This document shows, in pieces, positions 1 to 9,559 of a stretch of 64,000 nt of DNA (position 1 is the first letter of the stretch; the number at the start of each line of letters is the position of its first letter). The stretch is from Saccharomycopsis fibuligera x Saccharomycopsis cf. fibuligera. Taxonomy: Eukaryota > Ascomycota > Saccharomycetes > Ascoideales > Saccharomycopsidaceae. The stretch spans positions 2,467,501 to 2,531,500 of the forward strand of contig CP012809.1 in the NCBI GenBank assembly GCA_001936135.1, read 5' to 3'. Position numbers and translations under genes: made by a program. Below the pieces are notes generated by a model. The model worked only from the letters and a program-made list of their open reading frames with translations. It did no database searches and was not told the origin of the DNA.

Positions 1-876
1 TTTTGCTTTGTTTTTCTAGAAAAGATGGACATGGGACATGTAAAGAAGAGTAATAATTTTCTTGTTTGGGAGAGCTTGTTTGGACTAACATTTTAAAAAG
101 TAGCTTAAACTGTGCCTATGTTGCAATCTTATGTATCTTTCTAATCAATGATTGTTTATTTTCTATTTTCGTATTCCCGTGTAGTTGCTAAAGTTGTATC
201 TGCTTCACCAGAGAGTGAGTGGGCTGCCTACGCTCCGGCTTTTTGCATATCTGATTGTACTGTACTCGCCGATAAAGTCTTTGGAGCATAAAACTTATAG
301 TGCACCGATACAGTGAAAAATAAAAAACAAGATGTTACATATATATTGTACAGCCCAGTAATGCTTGTAATAATAATAAAAATAAAAAAATAAAAAAAAA
401 GGCGACTAGCTCTTATAACAGGTGATAAAGGTAATAATATAAAGGGCACCGCAAATAGAAGTTAAAAGTTGAAAAAGAACAAAATAAAAAAAAAAAAAAT
501 TGTATTTATAAATGTTTGACTGCGGTTACCAAAAATTGAGCCTAATTTTATCCCCAACCTTTGTGAAAAACAAGCAAAGCAAATCACAAGGGTTTACAAA
601 TAAGATAAGATTGATAAGGGAAGGAAAAAAATAATAATAACGTAAAAAACAAAAATAAGTAAAACAGTATAACATATGCTAATAAAGTAATATTCTCACT
701 CAATAATAATTATGGTCTTCATTTTTTTTTTTTTAAAGAAGAGAACTTGGGCAGTTTATATCAGAATGCAACCAGCATAATCCCCCTACCCAGAGAACGT
801 TAATGTTTTACAATAAAACCTTAACATACAACAACAGTTGAGAAAACTTTCTCTTGATCAACCCCGCGTTTCTCAA
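1..876. other. Intergenic, left edge to YIP3 3' end
   Basis: No supportable gene. The stretch is A/T-rich with several A runs around 380-500 and 610-740. The part next to 877 should hold the 3' UTR of the minus-strand YIP3-like gene. Short open frames here are low-complexity and resemble nothing I know. Confidence 0.6.
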
Positions 877-1407
877 TCAAACTTGTTCTTCAAAAATAGT
901 CTCAATAGGTTTCTCCATAAAAGTTGCATGTGACAAGATGGAAACACCAGAAGCACCAATCAACCACATCATGGTACTAATAGGACTTGCCAAAAATCCT
1001 AATGGAATAGCAACAACCAACAACCCGGTGTACAACTGACTCGTAGTTAATCTGCCAACTGGCAACACCAAATCTTCACCATGCAACTTATTGATCCCCA
1101 AGACTCCGGCAATGACAAAGATAATAACAAATAATAATAACAAGTTGGTCACCAATGCATAAACGAAAAACAAAGCAGCAATGATAGCGTAATTAGTGGA
1201 GAAGTAACCTAAGTTGTAGCCAACTCTGCTTTGAATTTCTCCAAAGTTTTCTGGTTTGGACAATCTTCTGAAATCAAAGAATTCTTGTGGTGGTCTAATG
1301 CTACTGAATTTGGACGTTAAGGCACCGGCATCGGATCTAAGACGCTCCAAGTTGAATCTGTCGGATAACTGAGAATAAGCAACGTTAGAAAATTGGGAAA
1401 GACTCAT
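877..1407 (-). CDS. YIP3: Prenylated Rab acceptor, Yip3/PRA1 family
   Basis: 176 residues. PRA1 proteins are small ER/Golgi membrane proteins that bind prenylated Rab GTPases and help load them into COPII and Golgi membranes. Visible: a hydrophilic N-terminus with the family-typical block around residues 40-60 (RPPQEFFDFRRLSKPENFGE), then two paired hydrophobic segments, about 70-105 and 122-160, separated by a short polar loop containing GEDLVLPVG. Length and topology fit the family (S. cerevisiae Yip3 has 176 residues). The start is the first ATG, followed by a Ser-rich N-terminus. The neighbouring EMC7 is also an ER membrane protein but lies 720 bp away and is separately transcribed. Family assignment is firm; the exact paralogue name is inference. 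Confidence 0.88.
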   Translation of the reverse strand: MSLSQFSNVAYSQLSDRFNLERLRSDAGALTSKFSSIRPPQEFFDFRRLSKPENFGEIQSRVGYNLGYFSTNYAIIAALFFVYALVTNLLLLFVIIFVIAGVLGINKLHGEDLVLPVGRLTTSQLYTGLLVVAIPLGFLASPISTMMWLIGASGVSILSHATFMEKPIETIFEEQV

Positions 1408-2024
1408 TGTTGATGAACTGGAAGTGTGTTTTGATATATTGTTTGAGGAGTGTTTTAAGCTGAAAGCCTTGTGTATTTGAGTATGAGTGTGCAGGCAATT
1501 TGTATTGGGAGAATGCGACAGAAGGGGAAGGACAAAGAATATGAGATCTGAAGAATTCAGTCAAAGTAATTGAGACAAACAAAAAACGAAAAATAAAAAC
1601 CGAGGAAGTTGCTTTGAAATAATCGCAGGGCACGGACTAGTATCACGTATCGTCGTTCTGTTCTGTTCTGTTCTGCTCTGTTCTGTTTTGATTTGCCTTT
1701 GTGAGAGGCCTTGAGTTTCAATATTTTTATGTTTTGGATCTCCAGTGCCAACGCGCCAACCTGGCTGATTCGACTCAAAGAGGGCGGGTGACCCCAGAAT
1801 ACATCTCTCCCCCAATTTTACCATTACCAACTCTTACTGCGGTCGCGGCAATAGCCGCAGTAACAGATAGTACATACATGTGCCGCAACATGGCGGTGCG
1901 GTGCTTGCCACTGACTGCTGTGATATTATATATATAGTATAACCAGGAGCCGTACTAATAGCATGGCTTAGCATGATGATGAACTTTGCGATCCACTACA
2001 GCATGCATTGGCCTAAAAAGTGAA

Positions 2025-2059
<35 letters not shown>

Positions 2060-2127
2060 ACATATGCTGGAAGAAAAAAGCATCGTTGTTTTGCTCTTCT
2101 GTAAAATGCGGTAATCATGGTGGCCAC
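1408..2127. other. Intergenic between YIP3 and EMC7
   Basis: Promoter of the minus-strand YIP3-like gene and 3' flank of EMC7. Holds a TTCTG pentanucleotide repeat (about 1656-1690), a G+C-rich patch around 1740-1900 and a 30-bp A run (2028-2057). No gene seen. Confidence 0.6.
1656..1690. repeat. TTCTG pentanucleotide microsatellite
   Basis: About seven imperfect TTCTG units roughly 250-280 bp upstream of the YIP3 start. One unit is CTCTG and the last is TTTTG. Confidence 0.85.
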
Positions 2128-2949
2128 TTAACGCTTTCTCTTGGATGGTTTCGTAGCGCCCTTTGACACACCAGTGCTTGACTGTACTGGTGCTGGTACT
2201 GTACTGCCACTGCCACTGCCACCACCGCTGCTGCTACTACTGAACATACTTTGGCCAGGGGTAAGTTTCTTGCCATCATCATCATCATCATTATCACCGA
2301 GACCAGTGCTTTTAATTCCTCTCATTTGCTGGGCTGCTTCAGGATCAAGTTTCTCCAATAAATAAGGCACCCCCATCATGGCAACAACAAACAATATACC
2401 ACCAAGAAGTAACGGATTACTCAAAATGGCCCCCAACTGCCCCGTGGCCGCCAATCCTTTGTCTTTCAATTCATAATACTGTTTCTGTGGTATTTTGGGA
2501 TGGAGCCCAATGCTCAATGGATAATCTATTGCGTTTGGCGTATCATGCACCGCATGGCCTAATTGGTATTCGTATGCCAGAGTGACGATTTCCTCTCTTT
2601 CGGTGCCGTCGTCTTGCTTCGTTTGCTCTTTGCTGATGTCCACTCTAGCTCCTGCGTATTCTAACACGTAGTTTAAAGTATGGAACTCAATGAGGTAGGA
2701 GCCCAAGTCAAGGTTATCAAATTTAAAAGTCGCGTTATCTCTCAAATATGCTCTTCTCACCAATGGAGCTTTGTAGTCATTACTGTCTTGATTATTGTTA
2801 TTGACGGCATCGAGATCAGTGAGCTCAACGTAACTGCCGAAACTTTCTTCCGGGGTAATTGATGGCAATTCCAACTGGCCTTGAATTGAATAACTCGAGG
2901 CTAAAGCAGCACAGAATAGCAATATTATCGTGTCTTTGAACTTAGCCAT
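2128..2949 (-). CDS. EMC7: ER membrane complex subunit 7 (EMC7/Sop4 type)
   Basis: 273 residues. EMC7 is a lumenal-facing subunit of the ER membrane complex, which inserts and chaperones multi-pass and tail-anchored membrane proteins. Visible: a signal peptide (residues 1-19, ending ALASSYS), a lumenal beta-sandwich region (about 22-150) with the family core FKFDNLDLGSYLIEFHTLNY at 75-94, one membrane segment (about 178-198, LLLGGILFVVAMMGVPYLLE), then a short cytosolic tail rich in Asp, Ser and Gly that ends basic (KPSKRKR). This order is the DUF2012/EMC7 arrangement. The start ATG directly precedes the signal peptide. S. cerevisiae Sop4 is the counterpart. The acidic DDDDD run comes from a CATCAT repeat. 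Confidence 0.88.
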   Translation of the reverse strand: MAKFKDTIILLFCAALASSYSIQGQLELPSITPEESFGSYVELTDLDAVNNNNQDSNDYKAPLVRRAYLRDNATFKFDNLDLGSYLIEFHTLNYVLEYAGARVDISKEQTKQDDGTEREEIVTLAYEYQLGHAVHDTPNAIDYPLSIGLHPKIPQKQYYELKDKGLAATGQLGAILSNPLLLGGILFVVAMMGVPYLLEKLDPEAAQQMRGIKSTGLGDNDDDDDGKKLTPGQSMFSSSSSGGGSGSGSTVPAPVQSSTGVSKGATKPSKRKR

Positions 2950-3546
2950 TATTGTGTTTTTGCTTCGCTTCGTTTGGTTTGGTTTGGTTAAAGTCGGTAG
3001 TATCTATTTATTGCCTGCTCCAGTTCACCGATTTAATGCTTTGAAAGCTCGTTGCTTCACTATAGATTTGGGTAACGATTGATAATGTATGTTTTTGTCT
3101 CTGTCGTGCATTTAGGTTTTTCTTATGTTACCCTATAGAACACCGTGCATGCTTGGGCATGGTGATATCCTAGGTTCACTAATTTCTATTTTTCTGTAGT
3201 ATAATGGCGCGGTGACTTCAGTTTCTAAATCAGTCACCAAACCGTCAGTTTCTTTTGGAGTGGTCTATCTGGGGTTTGTTCTATTCTAGTTTCCTTGAGC
3301 CGCGCCCTACTGTGTGGCTCTTCAATCTCTTTAATGGTTTTGTATTCTGATCTGGATGGATTCTTATTTTCCATTCTCTTTCTCTATATCTAATTCTAAA
3401 CAAAACCAAATCACAATGTATCTGCTGAAACGCATATACTAAACTACCAAAATACTTTAATCTAGGCTCAAGACCTTGGCAACTTCGGCAAACAAAACAA
3501 ATGTTGCATTCAACCAAAGTTATACACTATAAAACATCTCAACAGT
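2950..3546. other. Intergenic, EMC7 promoter to tRNA-Leu
   Basis: EMC7 promoter on the minus strand, with CTTCGCTTCG and TTTGGTTTGG short repeats just upstream of the start (about 2960-2990). Nothing else recognised. Confidence 0.55.
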
Positions 3547-3628
3547 GGTAACGTGGCCGAGAGGTCTAAGGCGCCAGGTTAAGGTCCTGGTATCTTCGGA
3601 TGCGCGAGTTCGAATCTCGCCGTTATCA
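3547..3628 (+). tRNA. tRNA-Leu(AAG)
   Basis: 82 bp. The acceptor stem GGTAACG pairs with CGTTATC (one G-T pair). The anticodon stem CCAGG/CCTGG encloses loop TTAAGGT, giving anticodon AAG (decodes CTT/CTC). The variable arm is long (class II), the T arm is GCGAG TTCGAAT CTCGC, and the discriminator is A. No intron. In CTG-clade yeasts this species serves leucine CTN codons other than CTG. Confidence 0.93.
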
Positions 3629-4929
3629 TTATTTTTTGCTGTCTGTCACCAGACATTTCGTTGGCGTTGCTCTTTTACATTGAGCTTTAATGAACATAAA
3701 AAATTTTTGTTTCTTGCACAGTGATAAGTGTATAAACACATGCTGTTTAATTTTTTTAATTTTTTGGTTCATATTACTTTTCAACTGCTGCCAGAGCCCT
3801 CCCTCCAGCAATTCGCAAAGCTTAATCTTGATCAGCATTCAACAGCTCTAGGCCGGGTTTCCAGAAAAATACACAACGAAGCCCGGGTTATACAATTAAT
3901 TTCCACAAAAAATACTATAAATACAGAGTTGGTGAAATTTTTTTCTACTGCTTATGTTTAGTGTTTTTTTTCTTTTTTCCTTTCACTAAAAAAAATTGTA
4001 CCAAGTTCGAGTATTATTGTAGTGGTTTAATGACGTTTTTCAGATTAAGACACCCTACAACTTGAACGAGAATAGAGCCTTTTGGTTAATGTTTCTTAGC
4101 TGGAGTGGGTTTATGGGTATTGAAAGTAGTCTAACAACCTCTTTTAATGCTGATGAGACCAATCTCCTTACCAAGATTCGCACATCTTTTTGTTTTTTTT
4201 GTTTTATTATTATTATCATTGTTTTTGCTAGTTTGCCGTATTTGTATGATGATAAACTTTGTAGCTAAGCCTTTTTTTTTTCTTTTTTTTTTTTAACATT
4301 ATCTCCGATTGATGTGGTAAGTAGATAAGAAACTGTTTTTTTCGACATCTGTGAATAATAAGGATGTGTAACTTTACAACTTTAAGCGCATCTTTATCAA
4401 GGAAACCTTCAAATTGCTTTGCATAGAATTCTGTCTCAAGAGTTTGTAAAAGAATATTCTGCGAGCATTGTCATGCCGTAGCCAGCAGTTGTTGAATGTA
4501 CCGTTGTTATGTATGTTATGTGCTAGTACTCCATATTTTTGTACAAGCACAAGTTGAATCTGTCTTAGTTTTTTAAAAAATCACGACTACAACTTGCTCG
4601 CCATGATCTGGCATTCCGCAAAAAAAAAGCCCTACTATTCTAAAAAATAGTATAGCATGTGTTGATGTAGCGGTACTTTGAAAAATGACATCCTACATAT
4701 ACAAGTACTAACAAGTAGCATAACAATAAAGAAAACAATGAGATTAGAATAGTATAAACACAAAAACAAGCGACAACCTGATTATAACAATTGATATGGA
4801 TACATAAAAAAAAAAGAAAAAAAAAAAAAAAGAAGCAAATAAAACAAAAAGGAAAAGGTAACATAAATATGAGTAACGTTAAACGCAAAAAATACTATGG
4901 ACAAGAACAATGTCGGTACAGATAATAAA
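3629..4929. other. Intergenic between tRNA-Leu and FZO1
   Basis: About 1.3 kb, A/T-rich with many T runs. A 207-bp plus-strand frame at 4062-4268 lacks an ATG, has no splice signals upstream that I can find, and resembles nothing known. The distal part is the FZO1 3' flank. No gene called. Confidence 0.55.
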
Positions 4930-7635
4930 TTAGTCGACTTGATAAATAGATTCTAAATCAAACGATTCCACTAATCTCTTTTGATCTTTACATCTCTTGG
5001 ATAATCTTCTGTAGAAATTAATACTTAGATCAAGATTTTTCAAATCACTAACCAATTTTTGCTTTTTGTTATAGTTGTCGCCAATGACATTGTCAAATTT
5101 CTTGAAAATTTCTCTAGCCGGGAATTGCAAAACCACTCTGCATTCTTTTGCAATTCTCAAAGAATTAGAGTTGGCGTAGTCCAATTCGTTAATTTGCCGT
5201 TTCAATTTCTTCGCAAAGTTTCTCTTGAAAGCGTTTGGAATACCCCTAACGATAAAGAAAATTCCTAAACCGGCAGCTCCAACAAATGCAACTTTAATGA
5301 ACCATTTAGAAGTGACAATATCAGTGAAGAAGCGGTACTGAGAAAGGCCTAGCACAACATTCTTTGTAATCAAAAATTTGGTGGAAGACCCCAAGAAAAT
5401 CAATGATAGTGAATTTTTCCAGCTAAATTCGAAATTTCTTAAACTCTTGATTGAAAAATTTGGAGTATTGATACCAACAAACTTAGAAACACCACCAAAA
5501 GATGGATCAAAGAAGTCCAAAACAGATACGTCTTTGTTCAAGTTTTTGGAAATATGATGTCTTCTGCGCTGAAACATAAAGTCTTCTCTAAAAATCTTGT
5601 CTTTCAAAAATGTCTTGTCATTTAATGATTCTTGGCCAACTCCTTTAATTTTGTTAACACCTTCAACAGTCTTCTTTTTGGCGTAAGACTCTGAAATCTC
5701 AACACTATTCAAAACTTTGTTGATCATAGCAGTTTGAATTTGTCTTGCATAATCATAGATGGAATAAATATTTTTTAATTTGATATGCACCAAAACTTTG
5801 TCCAACTCATCTATTGTACTGTTAATTCTTTGACGAGAAAATTCGTACACATCATCGTTGAGTTCTTCAACTAACTTAGAGATAACATTTGATGTATTTT
5901 CACTTTCCTTGACTTGTTGCTCATAAACAGGTATTAACGAATTAAGTTCATTCGATATGTTGAAACGATCATTAGTAAAAACGCCTTCATTATACTCTGA
6001 TAAACCTTCAATATCGCCCAATACCTTGATCAAAAAGTTCTTTGCAGGGGCAAGTTTTGACAAGGCTCTTTTTTCAAGTACAAACTTTCTTAAAGAAGAC
6101 TCCAAATGATCAAAGTTTGGATCCCCTGGGTTGTTGTTGTCATTATTATTGCCATTATCCCCTGGATCTCCTGGATCTCCCGGATTACCCCCACTATTGT
6201 TTACGATATTTGAAGAAGATACAAAATGCACAAATTCTCTGGCATCCTTGTGAGTTTCCGGACTCAAAGATTCAACCTGATTCAAAATTCGCTTTATGCA
6301 ACGCTCTTTATTTTTGATAGTATCAAATCTGTTCACGACAATAAAGATAAATTGTTTTTCTTTAGCAGCAGCAGTAATAAATTCTCTAGCGGATAATGTA
6401 AAATGGTTTTCAGCACTGACGACAAAAACAACCAAATCAATTTCCTCTTGTCTGGAAAAAACTTCCGTAGTCTGGTATGAGTCCATATTCAAACCTGGTG
6501 CATCAATCAAGTTAATATCTATAACACCATTCTTCAAAAGTGATCTGTCCACTGATCTTTTATCATTCACATAAACTTTGAGAATTGAGTATTTGTCATA
6601 CTCTCCCACAAGATCTTCTAAATCAACAAGCTGATAAATCTCATAAGTAGATTCATCTTTTCTATTGTACTCTGATCCTATCAAAACGGCATGAACTTCT
6701 TCCATCCCATCATTCTCACGACAATCAATAACCTCACTAAACACACTAGTGCAAGGCTGCTGATCTTCGGGTAAAAGTTTTCTCCGAAGAAGAGCATTAC
6801 AAAATGTTGATTTACCGGAATTCAAATCACCAGTGACAAATACTTTGGAAGAAGTATCGTCGATCCTTTTTCTTAATGCAACCAAATGCTTGACAGTAGA
6901 CAATATCTTTTCCTCTAAAAGCTTAGAAATTGCACCTTGATCTAAAGTAGATATCAAATTACCACGGTCACCAGTCATCTTCAAATTCAACTTGAGAACT
7001 TTGAATTCGTGTGTGAAACTGTCATTACCTAGTTCTAAATTTTTATCTTCACGATTTTGATCAGAACCAGCATTAAGTACTTTATTTAAACTCTCAACAG
7101 TGCTTCTTCTTTTCAAAGCTCTAATAGATCTGATATCATTCAAATCAGCATCATCAGAGTTGTCTTGTAGAGGGTATGAGATGTGTCTCGCACTACTTTC
7201 TCTTTGCAAATCTTCCAAAAGCTGGACAGTTGAACTTATTGCTCTATCAAGAGCAAGACGGTTATTATTGTATTGTAACTGTGATATTTGCGTTTGTAAA
7301 AGTTCATGATCATTCTCTTGATTATGATGCTGAAATGTGGTTGAATCATTTTCGAAAGTACCTTGAGTGTACATCACTCTTTTAGGTTGCTCATCATCAA
7401 CTAAAGTTTCGCTGTTTTCTGTAATATTATCCAATATTGTATGTTTCTTAGCACTTTCGCTAGATGTTTCGATGTCGTCATTGACCACAGTAGCGCCATC
7501 GTCTCGATCGGTATTGACGCTTGGATTATTATCGGTGAGGCTAACTTTATGGTGAGTGGCGGGCGATGACATGTCTTCTGGGGAAGCAGACCCCTGTTCT
7601 TCTTTTTGTAGCTTGCTCATATCGTCTACAAACAC
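4930..7635 (-). CDS. FZO1: Mitofusin Fzo1, outer-membrane fusion GTPase
   Basis: 901 residues. Fzo1 is a dynamin-family GTPase of the mitochondrial outer membrane that tethers and fuses outer membranes together with Ugo1 and Mgm1. Visible: a polar N-terminal extension with a helical region (about 105-190); GTPase motif G1 GDLNSGKST at 269-277; conserved Thr in QPCTSVFSE; G3 in NLIDAPGLNMDS; G4-like VNRFD; a coiled-coil region; and two hydrophobic segments near the C-terminus (around VVLGLSQYRFF and FVGAAGLGIFFIVRGI), then a C-terminal coiled coil. The layout and length match yeast Fzo1 (about 855 residues). A Gly/Asp/Pro/Asn-rich insert follows the G domain. A second Met at residue 6 is an alternative start. 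UGO1, its partner, lies 11 kb away in the same window. Confidence 0.96.
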   Translation of the reverse strand: MFVDDMSKLQKEEQGSASPEDMSSPATHHKVSLTDNNPSVNTDRDDGATVVNDDIETSSESAKKHTILDNITENSETLVDDEQPKRVMYTQGTFENDSTTFQHHNQENDHELLQTQISQLQYNNNRLALDRAISSTVQLLEDLQRESSARHISYPLQDNSDDADLNDIRSIRALKRRSTVESLNKVLNAGSDQNREDKNLELGNDSFTHEFKVLKLNLKMTGDRGNLISTLDQGAISKLLEEKILSTVKHLVALRKRIDDTSSKVFVTGDLNSGKSTFCNALLRRKLLPEDQQPCTSVFSEVIDCRENDGMEEVHAVLIGSEYNRKDESTYEIYQLVDLEDLVGEYDKYSILKVYVNDKRSVDRSLLKNGVIDINLIDAPGLNMDSYQTTEVFSRQEEIDLVVFVVSAENHFTLSAREFITAAAKEKQFIFIVVNRFDTIKNKERCIKRILNQVESLSPETHKDAREFVHFVSSSNIVNNSGGNPGDPGDPGDNGNNNDNNNPGDPNFDHLESSLRKFVLEKRALSKLAPAKNFLIKVLGDIEGLSEYNEGVFTNDRFNISNELNSLIPVYEQQVKESENTSNVISKLVEELNDDVYEFSRQRINSTIDELDKVLVHIKLKNIYSIYDYARQIQTAMINKVLNSVEISESYAKKKTVEGVNKIKGVGQESLNDKTFLKDKIFREDFMFQRRRHHISKNLNKDVSVLDFFDPSFGGVSKFVGINTPNFSIKSLRNFEFSWKNSLSLIFLGSSTKFLITKNVVLGLSQYRFFTDIVTSKWFIKVAFVGAAGLGIFFIVRGIPNAFKRNFAKKLKRQINELDYANSNSLRIAKECRVVLQFPAREIFKKFDNVIGDNYNKKQKLVSDLKNLDLSINFYRRLSKRCKDQKRLVESFDLESIYQVD

Positions 7636-8172
7636 TTTGACTCGATTACAGAGAAATAATACTTTAAAATATCAAAGATGTGCAACACATTTCAAATCAC
7701 TACAGTAAAATTTGTAATCAAATAAGGTAGAAAAGGGAAAGAAACCCCATCTTCAGTTGTGTAATTTTATGTCACGTGTGTACGTCACATGAGTGGATGA
7801 TCTGCAGGTGAAAAATGCAATTATAGAGTACTTCTGCTTTAGCTACAGCCTCACAACTTCTCGGACGTGTAATTTACCCCTGATTTTAATGTTTATAAGA
7901 GCTTAACATCATTTAAAGGAAGTTTTGTTTCCTTACTCTTTATTCTCCAAAGCCCAATGTTATAGATCTAGGGCAGCCGTAGTTGTGTAGTCTTCGATGC
8001 AGCGCTTCAGGGGTCACCCGGCATCATCGCTGAGCTGGCGAAAAACCGGAAAACAAACCGAACAAAACAAAATGTTATAACAAGACGCCAGCGCAGTGAG
8101 AGCTGTCAACATTGACTAAGAGTGTGCTTCCTGTTCATCTTCACATCCATCAAATCTCTGCTATAATCGACA
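7636..8172. promoter_or_regulatory. Divergent FZO1 / DPM2 promoter
   Basis: 537 bp between two divergent starts. Holds two RTCACRTG E-boxes: GTCACGTG at 7771-7778 and GTCACATG at 7784-7791. This is the Cbf1-type consensus, by established motif knowledge. The arrangement could co-regulate both genes; that is inference. Confidence 0.6.
7771..7791. promoter_or_regulatory. Tandem E-box (Cbf1-like) pair
   Basis: GTCACGTG and GTCACATG with starts 13 bp apart, about 140-155 bp upstream of the FZO1 start. Both fit RTCACRTG. Which factor binds is not visible from sequence. Confidence 0.55.
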
Positions 8173-8513
8173 ATGGTGAGTAGAAGTATGCCTTTAATAC
8201 TTTAACTGGCTGTACAGTTTTACTAACACTTTTGCAGTCTGCTTTTGATATATTAGTCGGTCTCTCTATGCTTGGTGTTGCAACTGCTGTGTTTGTCTAC
8301 TACACCTTTTGGACCTTTGTGTTGCCATTTGTCGATGAAGATTCCATCTTGCAAAACTTGTTCCTTCCAAGAGAATGGGCTGTTAGAATTCCTGCTGCTT
8401 TGCTTGTGGTTGGCACCACCGCAGTGACTCTTTTCATTAGCTCTGTCTTGATCAAATCATCAAAGAAAGAAAAGGCTAAGTTGGAAAAGGCAAAAAGTAA
8501 GAAAGACAATTGA
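8173..8513 (+). CDS. DPM2: Dolichol-phosphate mannose synthase subunit Dpm2 (spliced)
   Basis: Two exons, 8173-8175 (the ATG alone) and 8238-8513, give 92 residues. Dpm2 is the small ER membrane subunit that stabilises the Dpm1-Dpm3 dolichol-phosphate-mannose synthase and also supports GPI anchor synthesis. Visible: two membrane segments (about 5-30 and 48-73), the family core between them (YYTFWTFVLPFVD then FLPREWAVRIP), and a Lys-rich cytosolic tail. Human DPM2 (84 residues) has the same pattern. The intron is supported by GTGAGT donor, TACTAAC branch site at 8221-8227 and TTGCAG acceptor. Without splicing, exon 2 has no ATG. S. cerevisiae relies on a single-subunit Dpm1, so this gene fits a non-Saccharomyces yeast. 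Confidence 0.9.
8176..8237 (+). other. DPM2 spliceosomal intron
   Basis: 62 bp: GTGAGT donor directly after the start codon, TACTAAC at 8221-8227, TTTGCAG end. Phase 0. Confidence 0.9.
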
Positions 8514-9559
8514 ATTCACTTTTTCTTGGCCATATTATTGGCATAGCCGAACTGGTTTTTGTACTTTACCGAACAGATCATTTAATCGATAGCATTTTAA
8601 CGAAGAACATGCACCCGTTTTTTTAATTACTTTCTAAAAAAAAACCATCAAAACGTCACCATTCAACTCACTCAATTTTACAGTTTGTATCTGAATGTTT
8701 TTCTTGCTCATTTTTCTATAACCCCTTTGTATTTTAAATAGTTGCTGAGACGACTCTACTCTCTAAAACAGAAGCTAACAGCTCTTTCAGAAAACAATAC
8801 GTCGTTGCATCAGGCACGAGGTGATAGTTTCACTGAGACAAGCCTTTTGCTACAGCCCAACGCAAGCCATCAATAGCATTAAATTTATAATTTTGTAAAC
8901 ATCTATTGTTGAATCTGCCAAACCCTTTGTTTGTTTTCTTGAGTTATTTTTGTAATATGCCACAACATCCAGAGCTGAGTCGCTGGCTGTGGTTTATAAT
9001 GAAGATGCTGATCTGTAAACAATTTTGTCACGTGGTGTTGTTTGGGGCGGTTGTTTCTGCTGTTTTCTGCAGCGGAATAATTTGAATCGTGAAGCGCAGT
9101 GTGCTCCTTCGTTCTTTTTCTCACAAGCTCAATTCAAAATCATAACAAACTAACAGGCTTTAATATCAGTGGAGAGATAGTGACCCACAACTGGTTAAAT
9201 TCCCGTTAAAGTAACCTGCCCCCGGTTTAGAGCGGATAATCACACTTTCACGTCATTCGTTTCAATTGTTTTTTGGTTGTAAAGTTGTGTCCATCTCTTG
9301 ACATTCAACTACAAAGAAATTCAGCAGGTATTACTTCCAGCAGTAATATTCACAGTTGCAACTCCATCCTAATTGTTATTTTAGCGATTCCCAAAATTAC
9401 CAAATAACTGCATTTACTATCCGTTTAAGTTTAAATTGGTAGGGTTCTGCTTTGTTTTTCGCCCGTTTCGATTAAAAATTCTATGATTAACAATACCTTT
9501 CATTAATCATTATTTTGATAAATTGCTATTTTCACACCGTTTATTACTGATGACAGATA
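8514..9559. other. Intergenic, DPM2 3' flank and PKH2 promoter
   Basis: About 1 kb. Contains a GTCACGTG E-box at 9027-9034 and T/A-rich stretches near the PKH2 start. No gene seen; the long upstream region suits a regulated kinase promoter. Confidence 0.55.
9027..9034. promoter_or_regulatory. E-box GTCACGTG
   Basis: Single Cbf1-like RTCACRTG site about 530 bp upstream of the PKH2 start. Confidence 0.45.

Noticed and set aside
4062-4268. Plus-strand 68-codon frame with a membrane-like segment
   Set aside because: No ATG; upstream CAG could be an acceptor but there is no donor or branch site in frame.
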